Shown piece by piece: positions 34,569 to 43,222 of a stretch of 64,000 nucleotides of DNA (positions within the stretch are counted from its first letter, which is position 1; each line of letters begins with the position of its first letter). The translations under genes and the position numbers were made by a program. The notes beneath the pieces were generated by a model. That model was not told where the DNA came from and ran no database searches. It saw only the letters and a list, made by a program, of their open reading frames with translations. Source of the stretch: Oligella urethralis DSM 7531 (lineage in GTDB: Bacteria > Pseudomonadota > Gammaproteobacteria > Burkholderiales > Burkholderiaceae_B); assembly GCF_000372065.1 (NCBI RefSeq), contig NZ_AQVB01000004.1:62001-126000 (forward strand), in the 5' to 3' direction.

Positions 34569-36089
34569 ATGAGTCAGTTTAAATCACATGCAAAAGAGGG
34601 ATATATGCTTAAGTCCTTAAATACTATTTGTTTTTATGTTCTGACGATTTTGCTACTGCTATTCCCTGCGATTGCTATGGCGCAGCAGAAAATTAATTTA
34701 ACCGTAGGGCAAATTCATGTTTTGCCATCTGAAAATATAGCGCGGGTAGCGGTAGGTGATGGAAATGTGCTAAATGCCGTAACCGATGATGATAAGGAGG
34801 TGGTACTCTTTGCCAGAGCAGCGGGAGATACCAGCTTACAGTTATGGGATGTGGATGGCAACTCCAAAAATTATCATATCACGGTAGGCTCGGCCGTGCA
34901 GAATCGCTTACAGCATGAGATTCGCAATATGTTGAATCGCATTCAAAATGTTAAAGCGACTGTACTCGGTGAAAAAGTCATCGTGGAGGGCGAAAGATTA
35001 AGTGATGCCGATAGAGAACGAGTGCAGTTATTAGCTAAGCATTACCCACAAATAATTGATATGACCAGTCAGATAGGGTGGGATCAAATGGTGTTATTGG
35101 ATGTGCAGATTCTCGAAATTCCTAGAAGTTTTTTGCAAGAGCTTGGCGTCAGTTGGCAGAGCAATACGGTGGGAGGTTTTAATGCCGGTGTGGTTTGGGA
35201 TAGTGTTGGTCGTAATTTATTAACGCGACCTGGTGAACAAGCGCTAGATGCCGTCTTAGCCCAAAGTCACCCCCTTGGCTATTTCGGCGTGAATGCTTTA
35301 CTGAGCTCCAGTCTTAAGGCCATGACGAATGAAGGTAAGGCCGTGATGCTAGCGCAGCCTCAGTTAATGGCTCGTAGCGGTGCGACCGCTGAGTTTTTAG
35401 CTGGCGGTGAGGTGCCATATGCCATCGCAGACGGTAACGGTAATACCCAAACCGTGTTTAAGCCTTACGGCGTCAGCCTACAAATCACACCACGGATTGA
35501 GAAAAACGGTATTGTACGCTCGAGTATTAATGTGGAAGTAAGCTCCATTGATGGTTCTATGGCTTTGCAGGGCGGACCAGCGCTGAAAATTCGTCGTACT
35601 AACACGGAATTTAATGTGCGTTCGGGTGAAACCTTAGTGCTGTCCGGATTTATTTCTCGGGATCAAATGCAGAACATGGATAAGGTGCCGGGGATGGGTG
35701 ATGTGCCAATCTTAAGTGCTTTATTCCGTTCTAAAAAGTTTCAAAACCAGGAAACTGAATTAGCTATTTTTGTGCGCCCGGTCGTTGTCTCCTCAGATAA
35801 TGAAGATATGCAAAGACGGATTATGCGTTCACAGGCTATTGTCGATAGTAGCTTTGAACAACAACCCTTAATTAATGTAGCGATTCGCCAAGAGGCGGGT
35901 CCTAAAGCTTCGCAGATGCCAGTATCTAGTCAAGCGAAGGTGCAGAGCAGTCGTGTTGATGTGGCTAAAACCTTTGCTGCGCATCATTTTTATAGTCGCG
36001 AGCTACCGGCATTCACCGTGCCTAAAAAGTCCAAATTAATCCTTCGCTCGCTTAATTTTAAAAAACTAAAAAAAGGAAAGGCCTCATGA
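34569..36089 (+). CDS. cpaC: Tad-type outer-membrane secretin RcpA/CpaC
   Basis: The secretin forms the outer-membrane pore for the Flp pilus. The 506-residue protein has a signal peptide (cut near AMAQQ), an N-terminal domain with LTVGQIHVLPSENIARVAVG (typical of CpaC), a BON-like part (VKATVLGEKVIVEGERLSDA) and the secretin domain (QPQLMARSGATAEFLAGGEV, LQITPRI, ETLVLSGFI, VPGMGDVPILSALFRS). A GAGGAG site precedes ATG 34569. It overlaps the ATPase gene by 4 bp. Confidence 0.92.
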   Translation: MSQFKSHAKEGYMLKSLNTICFYVLTILLLLFPAIAMAQQKINLTVGQIHVLPSENIARVAVGDGNVLNAVTDDDKEVVLFARAAGDTSLQLWDVDGNSKNYHITVGSAVQNRLQHEIRNMLNRIQNVKATVLGEKVIVEGERLSDADRERVQLLAKHYPQIIDMTSQIGWDQMVLLDVQILEIPRSFLQELGVSWQSNTVGGFNAGVVWDSVGRNLLTRPGEQALDAVLAQSHPLGYFGVNALLSSSLKAMTNEGKAVMLAQPQLMARSGATAEFLAGGEVPYAIADGNGNTQTVFKPYGVSLQITPRIEKNGIVRSSINVEVSSIDGSMALQGGPALKIRRTNTEFNVRSGETLVLSGFISRDQMQNMDKVPGMGDVPILSALFRSKKFQNQETELAIFVRPVVVSSDNEDMQRRIMRSQAIVDSSFEQQPLINVAIRQEAGPKASQMPVSSQAKVQSSRVDVAKTFAAHHFYSRELPAFTVPKKSKLILRSLNFKKLKKGKAS

Positions 36090-37822
36090 ATCGACTATGC
36101 TTAAACTTACAATTTGAAGATGGTAGATGCGAAGAAAAGTGGTTTGACTTACCCCTTGATATCGGCAGGCATAGTCAGGGATTAGTGCTTAAAAGTTGGC
36201 GCGTGGCAAGAGAGCATGCCAAAATCGAAGCTAAGGACGGTGAGCTTTATCTACAGGATCTGGGCTCCTTGGGTGGTACGCTATTAAACTCGCAGCGTAT
36301 TCATCATCTTCATCCCTTAAAGCTCAATGATCAAATCGTCATCGGTCCTTGCTTAATACGCATTGTAGCGATTGATAGTGGTCAGGAACCGGGGCACACA
36401 GACAAGGACGCCTCTGATCCTCAGAAAAACCGTGTGCAAACCACAGCAAGGCCTTTGTCTAAAGCAGACTCCGCTACTATTATGCCTCAGGCTGCACCAC
36501 CCTCCGAGCGGACGAGCGGTATTGTGCAAGCGCCTGATGCTTGGACCTTGATTGCGCAACGAAATCAATTGCATAAGCTTTTGCTTGAAGCCCTCGATCT
36601 GAAGCGTAATAACATCACGGCAATGGATGATGCGCTATTACGTGAGGAAGCAGCTAAATTGCTAAACAAAATTATTCAAGCCGATAAACAGTTTAGTGAA
36701 TTAAGCTATGCTCAAGAGCTATCGCAGATGGTCATTGATGAAGCAGTAGGCTTAGGTCCCTTAGAGCCATTATTACAGGATCCAAGCATTACCGAGATTA
36801 TGGTAAATCGCTTTGATGAGATTTACATCGAACGCAATGGCAAGCTTGAAGCCCATCCCATGAGTTTTAGCAGTAATCAGTCGGTGATATCCATCATTGA
36901 TCGCATTGTCTCACCCATCGGTCGACGGATTGATGAAAGTTCGCCGATGGTGGACGCACGCTTAAAAGATGGTTCCCGAGTCAATGCAGTGATCCCACCC
37001 ATTGCCATCAAGGGGCCCAGTATCACCATCCGTAAATTTCCCCTCAGACGTCCCGCCATGGCAGATCTAGTGGCCTTGGAGTCGTTGGATAACTATATGC
37101 GTGAATTCTTGGATCTATGCGTGAAGCATCGAATGAATATGATTATATCTGGTGGTACCGGCTCGGGTAAAACCACCTTATTAAATGTGCTGTCAAATTG
37201 TATTCCTGAGGATGAGCGTATTGTGACCATTGAGGATGCGGCGGAGTTGCGTCTGAATCATCGTCATCTCATTAGCCTTGAATCACGCCCAGCAAATACT
37301 GAGGGTAGAGGGCAAGTTAGTATACGTGACTTAGTAAAAAATGCCTTGCGGATGCGACCGGATCGTATTGTGGTGGGAGAATGCCGTGGTGGCGAGGCTT
37401 TTGACATGCTTGGGGCCATGAACACGGGTCACGAAGGCTCTTTAACCACCTTACATGCGAATTCACCACGTGATGCCATTGCTCGCTTAGAAGTCATGAT
37501 CTTAATGGCTGGCATGGATATACCGCTTAGTGCGATCCGTGAGCATATTGCCTCCAGTATTGATTTTATTGTACAGCAAACACGATTAAGTAATGGTCGC
37601 CGCGTGGTGTCTTCCATTGTTGAGGTGTGTGGTTTAGAAAGCGGAATTATAAAAATTCAAGAGATATTTAAATTTCAAAAGGGGGCGAGCAGTGGTTTTT
37701 ATGGGCTTGGTATTATCCCGGAGCAATTTGAGCGTCTAAAGGAGCAGGGCTTGGCCTTGGATATCGAGCAGTTTAATCAAGTGACCTTGTCAACGACGCA
37801 GTCTGCGCATAGTTTGCATTGA
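36086..37822 (+). CDS. cpaF: FHA-TadA/CpaF fusion secretion ATPase
   Basis: The hexameric ATPase that drives pilus assembly. Residues 1-100 form an FHA-like domain: GR at 27-28, REH at 42-44 and the LGG...N at 62-68, the phosphothreonine-binding pattern. After a linker of about 50 residues comes the CpaF core: [12 protein letters not shown], Walker [12 protein letters not shown] near residue 358, the Asp box VTIEDAAEL, Walker [17 protein letters not shown] and the His box [12 protein letters not shown]. Length is 578 against about 430-480 for TadA without FHA. The fusion hints at control by Ser/Thr phosphorylation, or at a replacement for a separate FHA or TadZ partner. Confidence 0.92.
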   Translation: MNRLCLNLQFEDGRCEEKWFDLPLDIGRHSQGLVLKSWRVAREHAKIEAKDGELYLQDLGSLGGTLLNSQRIHHLHPLKLNDQIVIGPCLIRIVAIDSGQEPGHTDKDASDPQKNRVQTTARPLSKADSATIMPQAAPPSERTSGIVQAPDAWTLIAQRNQLHKLLLEALDLKRNNITAMDDALLREEAAKLLNKIIQADKQFSELSYAQELSQMVIDEAVGLGPLEPLLQDPSITEIMVNRFDEIYIERNGKLEAHPMSFSSNQSVISIIDRIVSPIGRRIDESSPMVDARLKDGSRVNAVIPPIAIKGPSITIRKFPLRRPAMADLVALESLDNYMREFLDLCVKHRMNMIISGGTGSGKTTLLNVLSNCIPEDERIVTIEDAAELRLNHRHLISLESRPANTEGRGQVSIRDLVKNALRMRPDRIVVGECRGGEAFDMLGAMNTGHEGSLTTLHANSPRDAIARLEVMILMAGMDIPLSAIREHIASSIDFIVQQTRLSNGRRVVSSIVEVCGLESGIIKIQEIFKFQKGASSGFYGLGIIPEQFERLKEQGLALDIEQFNQVTLSTTQSAHSLH

Positions 37823-37835
37823 TAGTGGAGTCACC

Positions 37836-38681
37836 ATGGTTTTGCTTAGTCTCTTTTGTGCTGCTATCTCCATTACACTAATTTGTTGGTTGCTCTTAAA
37901 GGGCTTTAATCAAGCAGCTAATCGTTATGAGCATCAGCTCAAAGAACAAATGCGGGTGCAGCTAAGTGATGCGTTTATTTTCTTTGACCCGGTGCAGCTT
38001 TGGAGTCTTTCGGTAGCTGCAACGGTTGGTGTGTTTTTTGTGTCATGGCTACTGTTTCAGTTGTGGTGGCTGTCGCTGTTATTCGCATCGCTCGTCTTTT
38101 TTATGCCTAAGTTATTGTTGTATTTGCTAAAGAAACGACGTTTACATACTTTTGATAAACAGTTACCTGACTTTTTAATGGCCTTATCCGGTGCCTTAAG
38201 AGCGGGTTCTGGAGTGCAAACCGCTATTCAATCGCTGGCTGAGGATGTGCCTTCACCCTTGGCCCAAGAGCTTTCACTGGTGCTTAGAGAGCAGCGATTA
38301 GGGGTGCCTTTTGAGCAATGTTTACAGCACCTCGCACTACGTATGCCTTCGGAAGCGTGTGAGTTATTTGTTTCCTCGCTACGCATCAGTGCTCAAACGG
38401 GTGGTAATTTATCCGAGGCGATTGAAAGAATTGCCTCTACCTTGCGTTCGCGCTTACAAATTCAGGCAAGAATTAAGGCCTTAACCTCACAAGGTAAAAT
38501 GCAGGCGGTGATCATGTGCTTATTACCCATTGGCTTGATGTTTGTGTTGCATCATCTGGATCCTGAGGCCATGAGTCAATTATGGCAAAGCTATATGGGC
38601 TGGGCTGTGTTAGCAATTATCTTCTTTCTAGAGGCTTTAGGCATTTGGATGATTAGCAAAATCGTTGCCATTGATGTGTAG
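37836..38681 (+). CDS. tadB: Tad inner-membrane platform protein TadB
   Basis: A 281-residue type II/IV secretion-F domain protein with membrane segments near residues 1-22, 50-90 and two at the C-terminus. LPDFLMALSGALRAGSGVQTAIQSL and the conserved QTGGNLSEAIERIASTLR are hallmarks of TadB/GspF proteins. It sits 13 bp after the ATPase gene and before tadC, in the usual order. Confidence 0.9.
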   Translation: MVLLSLFCAAISITLICWLLLKGFNQAANRYEHQLKEQMRVQLSDAFIFFDPVQLWSLSVAATVGVFFVSWLLFQLWWLSLLFASLVFFMPKLLLYLLKKRRLHTFDKQLPDFLMALSGALRAGSGVQTAIQSLAEDVPSPLAQELSLVLREQRLGVPFEQCLQHLALRMPSEACELFVSSLRISAQTGGNLSEAIERIASTLRSRLQIQARIKALTSQGKMQAVIMCLLPIGLMFVLHHLDPEAMSQLWQSYMGWAVLAIIFFLEALGIWMISKIVAIDV

Positions 38682-38689
38682 GAGTGTTT

Positions 38690-39574
38690 ATGTCGCCCTT
38701 ATTCATTTATTTAAGCTTGTCCGCTACTGCGCTCTGCTTAGGGCTGATGGTGTATTGGCTCTCAATGCCTGGCATTAAAGAGGATGTTGAAAAACCCCAG
38801 CAACTTGAAATTCATCGTGCTTGGGGACCAGTGTGGCCATGGATTACTTTATTCGCCAATTTAGCTAAGCCCTTTATGTCATGGCGTTATCGGCTGGCTG
38901 TGGAAAAAGCGATTATCAGGGCGGGGCGCTTGGATTCACTGGCGCCAGAGCATGTGTTAGGCATGCAAATCGGATCGGCAATGTTTGGTGCTGTAGTCGC
39001 TTATTTTCTTGCTGTAAGCCTGGACTTTTCTCAGCTAATCGCGGTGATATTGTCCTTTTGTAATGCATTATTATTTTTTTATTTGCCACGTTATCACTTA
39101 GTGCAGCAAGGCAAGCTACGGCAAAAGCAAATCCTTAAGCAGTTTCCCTTCTTTTTAGACATGATTACGCTTTCGGTTGAGGGTGGTTTAAATTTTCACG
39201 GAGCCTTGAGCCAAACCCATCACTTATTACCTAAAGGACCTTTGAAAATGGAGATAAACCATGTGCTCAGTGATATCAGGGCCGGACTTTCAAGAAACGA
39301 TGCCTTAAAAGCCTTGGCACAGCGTACTGATTTAGAGGAGTTAAATCATTTGGTTTCATCCATTGCGCAAAGTCAGAGGCTCGGGGTTAGTTTAGGACCT
39401 ATTCTAAGGGCGCAATCTGAACAGCGACGTAGCGAACGCTTTATGCGTGCTGAAAAGCTTGCCTTGGAAGCGCCTGTCAAAATGCTTTTTCCTTTGGTGA
39501 CATGTATTTTTCCTTGCACCTTTTTAGTGATTGCCTTTCCGATTGGACTAAAACTGATGGAGGCAGCATGGTAG
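38690..39574 (+). CDS. tadC: Tad inner-membrane platform protein TadC
   Basis: A second GspF-domain protein of 294 residues. Motifs FPFFLDMITLSVEGGLNFHGAL and LVSSIAQSQRLGVSLGPILRA match TadC. GGAG precedes ATG 38690, which is preferred over the GTG two codons earlier. With TadB it forms the platform on which the FHA-TadA ATPase acts. Confidence 0.9.
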   Translation: MSPLFIYLSLSATALCLGLMVYWLSMPGIKEDVEKPQQLEIHRAWGPVWPWITLFANLAKPFMSWRYRLAVEKAIIRAGRLDSLAPEHVLGMQIGSAMFGAVVAYFLAVSLDFSQLIAVILSFCNALLFFYLPRYHLVQQGKLRQKQILKQFPFFLDMITLSVEGGLNFHGALSQTHHLLPKGPLKMEINHVLSDIRAGLSRNDALKALAQRTDLEELNHLVSSIAQSQRLGVSLGPILRAQSEQRRSERFMRAEKLALEAPVKMLFPLVTCIFPCTFLVIAFPIGLKLMEAAW

Positions 39575-39927
39575 CTAGCGACAGACAGCAAACAATCACT
39601 TACTGCTTAAGTCCTTTGGCCAAAATAAAAGGCTTATTAACTAAAACTAGTCTGCCGGCAGGGGAGTATTATGTTTTTCCGTCGTGTCAAGCGATTCATA
39701 CCTTTGGTATGCGTTTTGCTATTGACGTGATTTTTTGCAATAAAGAGGGATTAATCCTAAAGTATTGTCGACAAGTCGTTCCTAATCGTATAGTCTTTTG
39801 CAGAGATGCTTTTTTTGCGATTGAGTTGTGTGCAAATGAATTTTTAAATCAAGAGCAGCTTAAAATCATTGTAAGCACATGTTTAAAACTTGATAAATCG
39901 TATCCACAGCGTATTCGGTGGATTTAA
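39568..39927 (+). CDS. DUF192 (COG1430) protein linked to the Tad locus
   Basis: A 119-residue DUF192 protein: FPSCQAIHTFGMRFAIDVIFCNKEG is the conserved CxxIHTFxMxxxIDVxF pattern. Function is not established for the family. It starts inside tadC with a 7-bp overlap and a GGAGG site, so it is co-translated as the last gene of the cluster. The frame extends 22 codons upstream, but that start would lie deep inside tadC. DUF192 proteins are often found beside Tad genes. Confidence 0.75.
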   Translation: MVASDRQQTITYCLSPLAKIKGLLTKTSLPAGEYYVFPSCQAIHTFGMRFAIDVIFCNKEGLILKYCRQVVPNRIVFCRDAFFAIELCANEFLNQEQLKIIVSTCLKLDKSYPQRIRWI

Positions 39928-39964
39928 TTAGCTACACGATTTTTATAAACTAGATGGAGGGGGT

Positions 39965-41758
39965 ATGAGTTACAAAGTACCTGTCGATGATATTAATTTT
40001 AATCTTAAAGTGATGGGTTTATTGGAGCAGATCCAAGCCTTGTCGGCTTACGAAGAGATTAGCGATGATTTGGTTGATGCCATTATCGAAGAAAATTCAC
40101 GTTTAGTTGAGGAAGAAATTGCGCCATTAAATGTGGTCGGTGATCAGGATCTTCCAAGCTGTGAGCAGGGTGAAGTGAGCTTATCCAAAGGCTTTAAAGA
40201 GGCCTTAGCCTTATTCGCCGAGGGTGGATGGCAATCGTTGGCGCATGGGCCTGAGTTCGGTGGTCAAGGTTTTCCAAAGCTCATTTCTACCGTTTTATTT
40301 GAAAATCTAAACGCGGCTAATATGGCGTTTGCCTTATGCCCAATTTTGACTGATGGTTGTATTGAGGCAATCAACCAAGCCGGCACCGAAGAGCAGAAGC
40401 AATTATATATTCCACCGATGGTGGAGGGGCGTTGGACGGGAACGATGAACTTAACTGAACCTCAAGCGGGTTCTGACCTAGCGCTTTTGAAAAGCAGAGC
40501 AGTACGCCAGGACGACGGCAGTTATCGCATCAGTGGTCAAAAAATCTTTATTACTTGGGGTGAGCACAATGCCTCAGAAAATATTATTCACCTTGTCTTA
40601 GCGCGCACGCCGGACGCTCCCGCCGGGGTTAAGGGGATTTCTTTATTTGTGGTTCCTAAGTTCCTGGTCAATGAAGATGGTAGCTTAGGCAAACGCAATG
40701 ATGTGGTGTGTGCCTCACTTGAGCACAAACTAGGTATTCATGGTAGCCCTACCGCCGTGATGGTTTTCGGTGACAACCAGGGTGAGGTAGGCGAGGGCGC
40801 AATTGGCTACCTCATTGGCGAAGAAAATGACGGTCTACGCCATATGTTTGTGATGATGAACGAAGCTCGCTTTGCTATCGGTTTACAAGGTACTGCAATC
40901 TCTGAACGGGCTTTACAAATGGCTTGGGCTTATGCTCAAGAACGTTTGCAGGGGAATGCGGTTGAGGGCGGTCATCGTGATACCGTTGCGATTAATCAGC
41001 ATCCCGATGTACGTCGTATGTTGATGACCATTAAAAGCCTAACCGAAGGTAGTCGCGCCACTGCCCTGTATGCAGCGAGCTGTGCGGACCTGGCTAAGCA
41101 TCATGAAGATAGCGAGCAACGAGCGCATTATCAAGCGATTTATGAATATTTAGTGCCAATTGTTAAGGGCTTTGCGACAGAAATGGCGCAAGAGGCTACC
41201 TCATTGGCTCTGCAAGTCCATGGCGGTATGGGTTATATCGAGGAAACCGGTGTGGCACAGCTGTACCGTGATGCGCGCATTCTGCCAATTTATGAAGGTA
41301 CGACCGCCATTCAGGCAAATGACATCATTGGTCGTAAGACCATGCGTGACGAGGGCGCTGTGGCTAAATACTTTGTGGCAGAGATATTGGATACGGCTTC
41401 GCGTTTGGCAGCTCACCAGCATGCAGACTTGAAGTTCATCGGCAAAGCGCTACAAGCTGCCGCAGAATCCTATGCTAAGGTGGTTGATAGCATTTTGAGC
41501 TTGGGTGCTGAAAGTGCTATGAGGCAGGTGTTTACAGCCAGCGTATCTTATTTAATGTTGGCAGGTTATATGCATACAGGTTGGCAATTAGCCCGCCAAG
41601 CGCTCGTTGCCGCTGAGCTGGATAATGGCAATAATAAAATAGCAACAGCCTTATTTTACGCTGCACAAATTTTGCCACGTGTGGATGCATTAGCACATGC
41701 TGTATTTGACAGTGAGCAATGTGTAAGAAGCTTTGAGGGTATTGATTTTGATGCTTAA
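39965..41758 (+). CDS. Acyl-CoA dehydrogenase, large (DmdC-like) type
   Basis: A 597-residue FAD-dependent acyl-CoA dehydrogenase. It shows MNLTEPQAGSDLALLKSRAV and GQKIFITWGEHN (flavin site), a SLEHKLGIHGSPTAV segment, and the catalytic base in LPIYEGTTAIQANDI. Its length and the C-terminal extension put it with the long-chain and 3-methylmercaptopropionyl-CoA dehydrogenase (DmdC) group; the substrate cannot be deduced. ATG 39965 follows GGAGGG. It is monocistronic with a terminator right after. Confidence 0.88.
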   Translation: MSYKVPVDDINFNLKVMGLLEQIQALSAYEEISDDLVDAIIEENSRLVEEEIAPLNVVGDQDLPSCEQGEVSLSKGFKEALALFAEGGWQSLAHGPEFGGQGFPKLISTVLFENLNAANMAFALCPILTDGCIEAINQAGTEEQKQLYIPPMVEGRWTGTMNLTEPQAGSDLALLKSRAVRQDDGSYRISGQKIFITWGEHNASENIIHLVLARTPDAPAGVKGISLFVVPKFLVNEDGSLGKRNDVVCASLEHKLGIHGSPTAVMVFGDNQGEVGEGAIGYLIGEENDGLRHMFVMMNEARFAIGLQGTAISERALQMAWAYAQERLQGNAVEGGHRDTVAINQHPDVRRMLMTIKSLTEGSRATALYAASCADLAKHHEDSEQRAHYQAIYEYLVPIVKGFATEMAQEATSLALQVHGGMGYIEETGVAQLYRDARILPIYEGTTAIQANDIIGRKTMRDEGAVAKYFVAEILDTASRLAAHQHADLKFIGKALQAAAESYAKVVDSILSLGAESAMRQVFTASVSYLMLAGYMHTGWQLARQALVAAELDNGNNKIATALFYAAQILPRVDALAHAVFDSEQCVRSFEGIDFDA

Positions 41759-41786
41759 TCACTCAAAGCATAGCTGCTGATCTATC

Positions 41787-41810
41787 AACGGGGACCTTTG
41801 TGTCCCCGTT
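41787..41810 (+). terminator. Terminator after the acyl-CoA dehydrogenase gene
   Basis: AACGGGGAC (41787-41795) pairs perfectly with GTCCCCGTT (41802-41810) across a 6-base loop; the following bases are GGCTATTTAT, so the U run is weak. Confidence 0.65.
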
Positions 41811-41914
41811 GGCTATTTATGGCGCTAACTTGTGGACATCAAGACGATTAGCTAAACGACTTGTTGCAATAATACCGCAAGCCGCACGCAGGATAAAAAT
41901 AAGCTTGCTAAAAT

Positions 41915-41934
41915 TACTGTATAAGTGTACAGTA
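41915..41934 (+). promoter_or_regulatory. LexA (SOS) box
   Basis: TACTGTATAAGTGTACAGTA matches the LexA consensus TACTG(TA)5CAGTA at 17 of 20 positions, including the perfect half-sites TACTGTA and TACAGTA and the CTGT-N8-ACAG core. A TTGCTA-N17-TACAGT promoter candidate (41905-41933) overlaps it, so LexA binding would block it. The next gene in this direction is the 94-residue membrane protein at 42099. Confidence 0.75.
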
Positions 41935-41964
41935 CTAGATATCGATACAGTGGTTTTGTTCGAT

Positions 41965-42030
41965 TATCAGGTTTAGGGTCCTGATAGGTTTGCTCAGTTG
42001 TTTATGTGCAAAGTTTAGACTGAGCAAACC
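41965..42030 (+). other. Structured leader: two adjacent hairpins
   Basis: Hairpin 1 pairs TATCAGG (41965-41971) with CCTGATA (41980-41986). Hairpin 2 starts in the next base: GGTTTGCTCAG (41987-41997) pairs with CTGAGCAAACC (42020-42030), 11 perfect pairs and a 22-base loop. An upstream GTGGTTT (41950-41956) could compete for the AAACCAC at 42026-42032. They lie in the 165 bases between the LexA box and the start of the small membrane protein. Such a leader could control translation or stability. Confidence 0.6.
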
Positions 42031-42098
42031 ACCACAGATAGACCCATTGGCAATGCCTGTTAGCAATCCTATAAGTCAATCAGGTTTAGGAGTCAGTT

Positions 42099-42383
42099 AT
42101 GTCTAATAAAGCGCCGATTCGTAGTATTTATAGTGTAAACAAAAACGATACACAGTTACAAGCTTCACGGCATGATGCTGTGCAGGATGTTTTATCCATG
42201 CATCCAAGCTTTACCCACCAGTATAGTCACAACTATGTGACGCTTTACAAGCGCCGTCCGAGCTCATTTTTATCTAAGCTCAAATCAATTGATATGGCTA
42301 GAGTAGGTGATGTCTTAGGGGTAGTATTATGGGCGGTATCCATACCCTTTGTCTTCAGCCTAGCTGCTGTTGCGGTCGTTTAA
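42099..42383 (+). CDS. Small membrane protein, possibly SOS-regulated
   Basis: A 94-residue protein I do not recognise. The N-terminal two thirds are polar and basic; residues about 68-94 form a single hydrophobic segment (VLGVVLWAVSIPFVFSLAAV) at the very C-terminus. TTTAGGAGTCAGTT just before ATG 42099 is a good ribosome site. The gene lies 165 bp downstream of a LexA box and behind two hairpins. This arrangement (SOS box, long folded leader, small membrane protein) recalls SOS-induced membrane toxins such as TisB, but the size and the tail-anchored layout differ and there is no sequence similarity I can point to. Confidence 0.65.
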   Translation: MSNKAPIRSIYSVNKNDTQLQASRHDAVQDVLSMHPSFTHQYSHNYVTLYKRRPSSFLSKLKSIDMARVGDVLGVVLWAVSIPFVFSLAAVAVV

Positions 42384-42737
42384 GCTAGTAGGACTCCGAC
42401 CATTCAATTACTATTACTTTATGTGCGTTCAGCGCCATGGTAATCGTGATGAAGATTAGCTATGCCTTATGCCGCCAAAGCTTAAATTGAAGTGGACAGG
42501 GCATCTTGAGGGGCTTGGGTGAGCAAAATTTCTAGCACATAATAATGCTATAAAACAGAAAGCCCCACATTATCAAAGCATTATAGGGTTTGTGAAATTC
42601 TTTATATGATCCCATCTAGGTATTGGTATGTGGGACTTGGTGCGTAAATTATTCTGAGCCTGTAAGTCCATGTTTCGGCAAAGAGCCTGTAAAAAGTCTT
42701 GAATATCCAATATTATCTTTCTAAATCGTCGTTATCT
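42384..42737. other. Non-coding stretch, possible mobile-element debris
   Basis: No convincing gene in either strand. Two copies of GAGCCTGTAA occur at 42656-42665 and 42683-42692, and a sequence at 42668-42687 reads, on the minus strand, GGCTCTTTGCCGAAACATGG, which looks like an insertion-sequence end of the ISL3 type from memory. The truncation of the Fic gene lies just beyond at 42738, so a deleted or decayed element may explain both. Confidence 0.3.
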
Positions 42738-42911
42738 TTACTCAATCTGTATTGAATAGCGTGATTGCTTTAAGTCAAAACTGGCGATTAAATATAATGC
42801 GCTTTCACGTTCAGTCAGTTTTGCTTGATCTCTTATGTTCTCTTTGTTCTTAAGAATTTCTGTATCAGGGTAGAAATATGAATGCTTATCTTGCGGCGAA
42901 TATTTACTCAT
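42738..42911 (-). pseudogene. Truncated Fic-family toxin (N-terminal fragment)
   Basis: A 57-residue frame starting MSKYSPQDKHSYFYPDTEIL and running through LKNKENIRDQAKLTERESAL. This YPDT-x-VLKNKxxIxDxxxLxxxE opening is the N-terminus of Fic (filamentation) proteins, which are normally about 200 residues. The catalytic HPFxxGNGR motif is missing, because the frame ends after SIQIE. The ATG at 42911 is two bases downstream of the antitoxin stop, the usual layout of FicA-FicT. It is therefore a broken adenylyltransferase gene. The recognition rests on family memory. Confidence 0.55.
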
Positions 42912-42912
42912 T

Positions 42913-43098
42913 TTAATCAAAGTTATTAACTAGCTTAACAGCTTCTTCTGATGTGATTTTCTTCTCCACTAGCTTATTTAAAACCTCAAGCGTTCTTTCA
43001 GTTGGTACTATACCTTCTAAGGCTAATGAGCCTATAGCTTGATCTAATATTTTTTTTCTTTCTTCAATAGAATCTGTGTATACTGCTTGATTGCCCAC
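42913..43098 (-). CDS. Fic antitoxin (FicA/VbhA-like, class I)
   Basis: A 61-residue alpha-helical protein. IGSLALEGIVPT contains the S-x-x-x-E-G inhibition motif, whose glutamate blocks the ATP-binding Arg of Fic proteins in class I systems. The rest resembles the VbhA-type antitoxin. Its start is GTG at 43098 with GGAG 7 bp upstream. It is followed by the truncated toxin, so it is an antitoxin without its toxin, possibly protecting the cell from related Fic proteins. Motif and operon position support the call. Confidence 0.65.
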   Translation of the reverse strand: MGNQAVYTDSIEERKKILDQAIGSLALEGIVPTERTLEVLNKLVEKKITSEEAVKLVNNFD

Positions 43099-43222
43099 TT
43101 TAAACTCCGTAATTGAAAATAATATTATAACTAGTCCCTTACTGCTTTTTAAACATCATATTGACAAAGAAAAGATGTAATGATCCAGCATAATTTTCAT
43201 AACCTTTCAATATCTTAAATGT

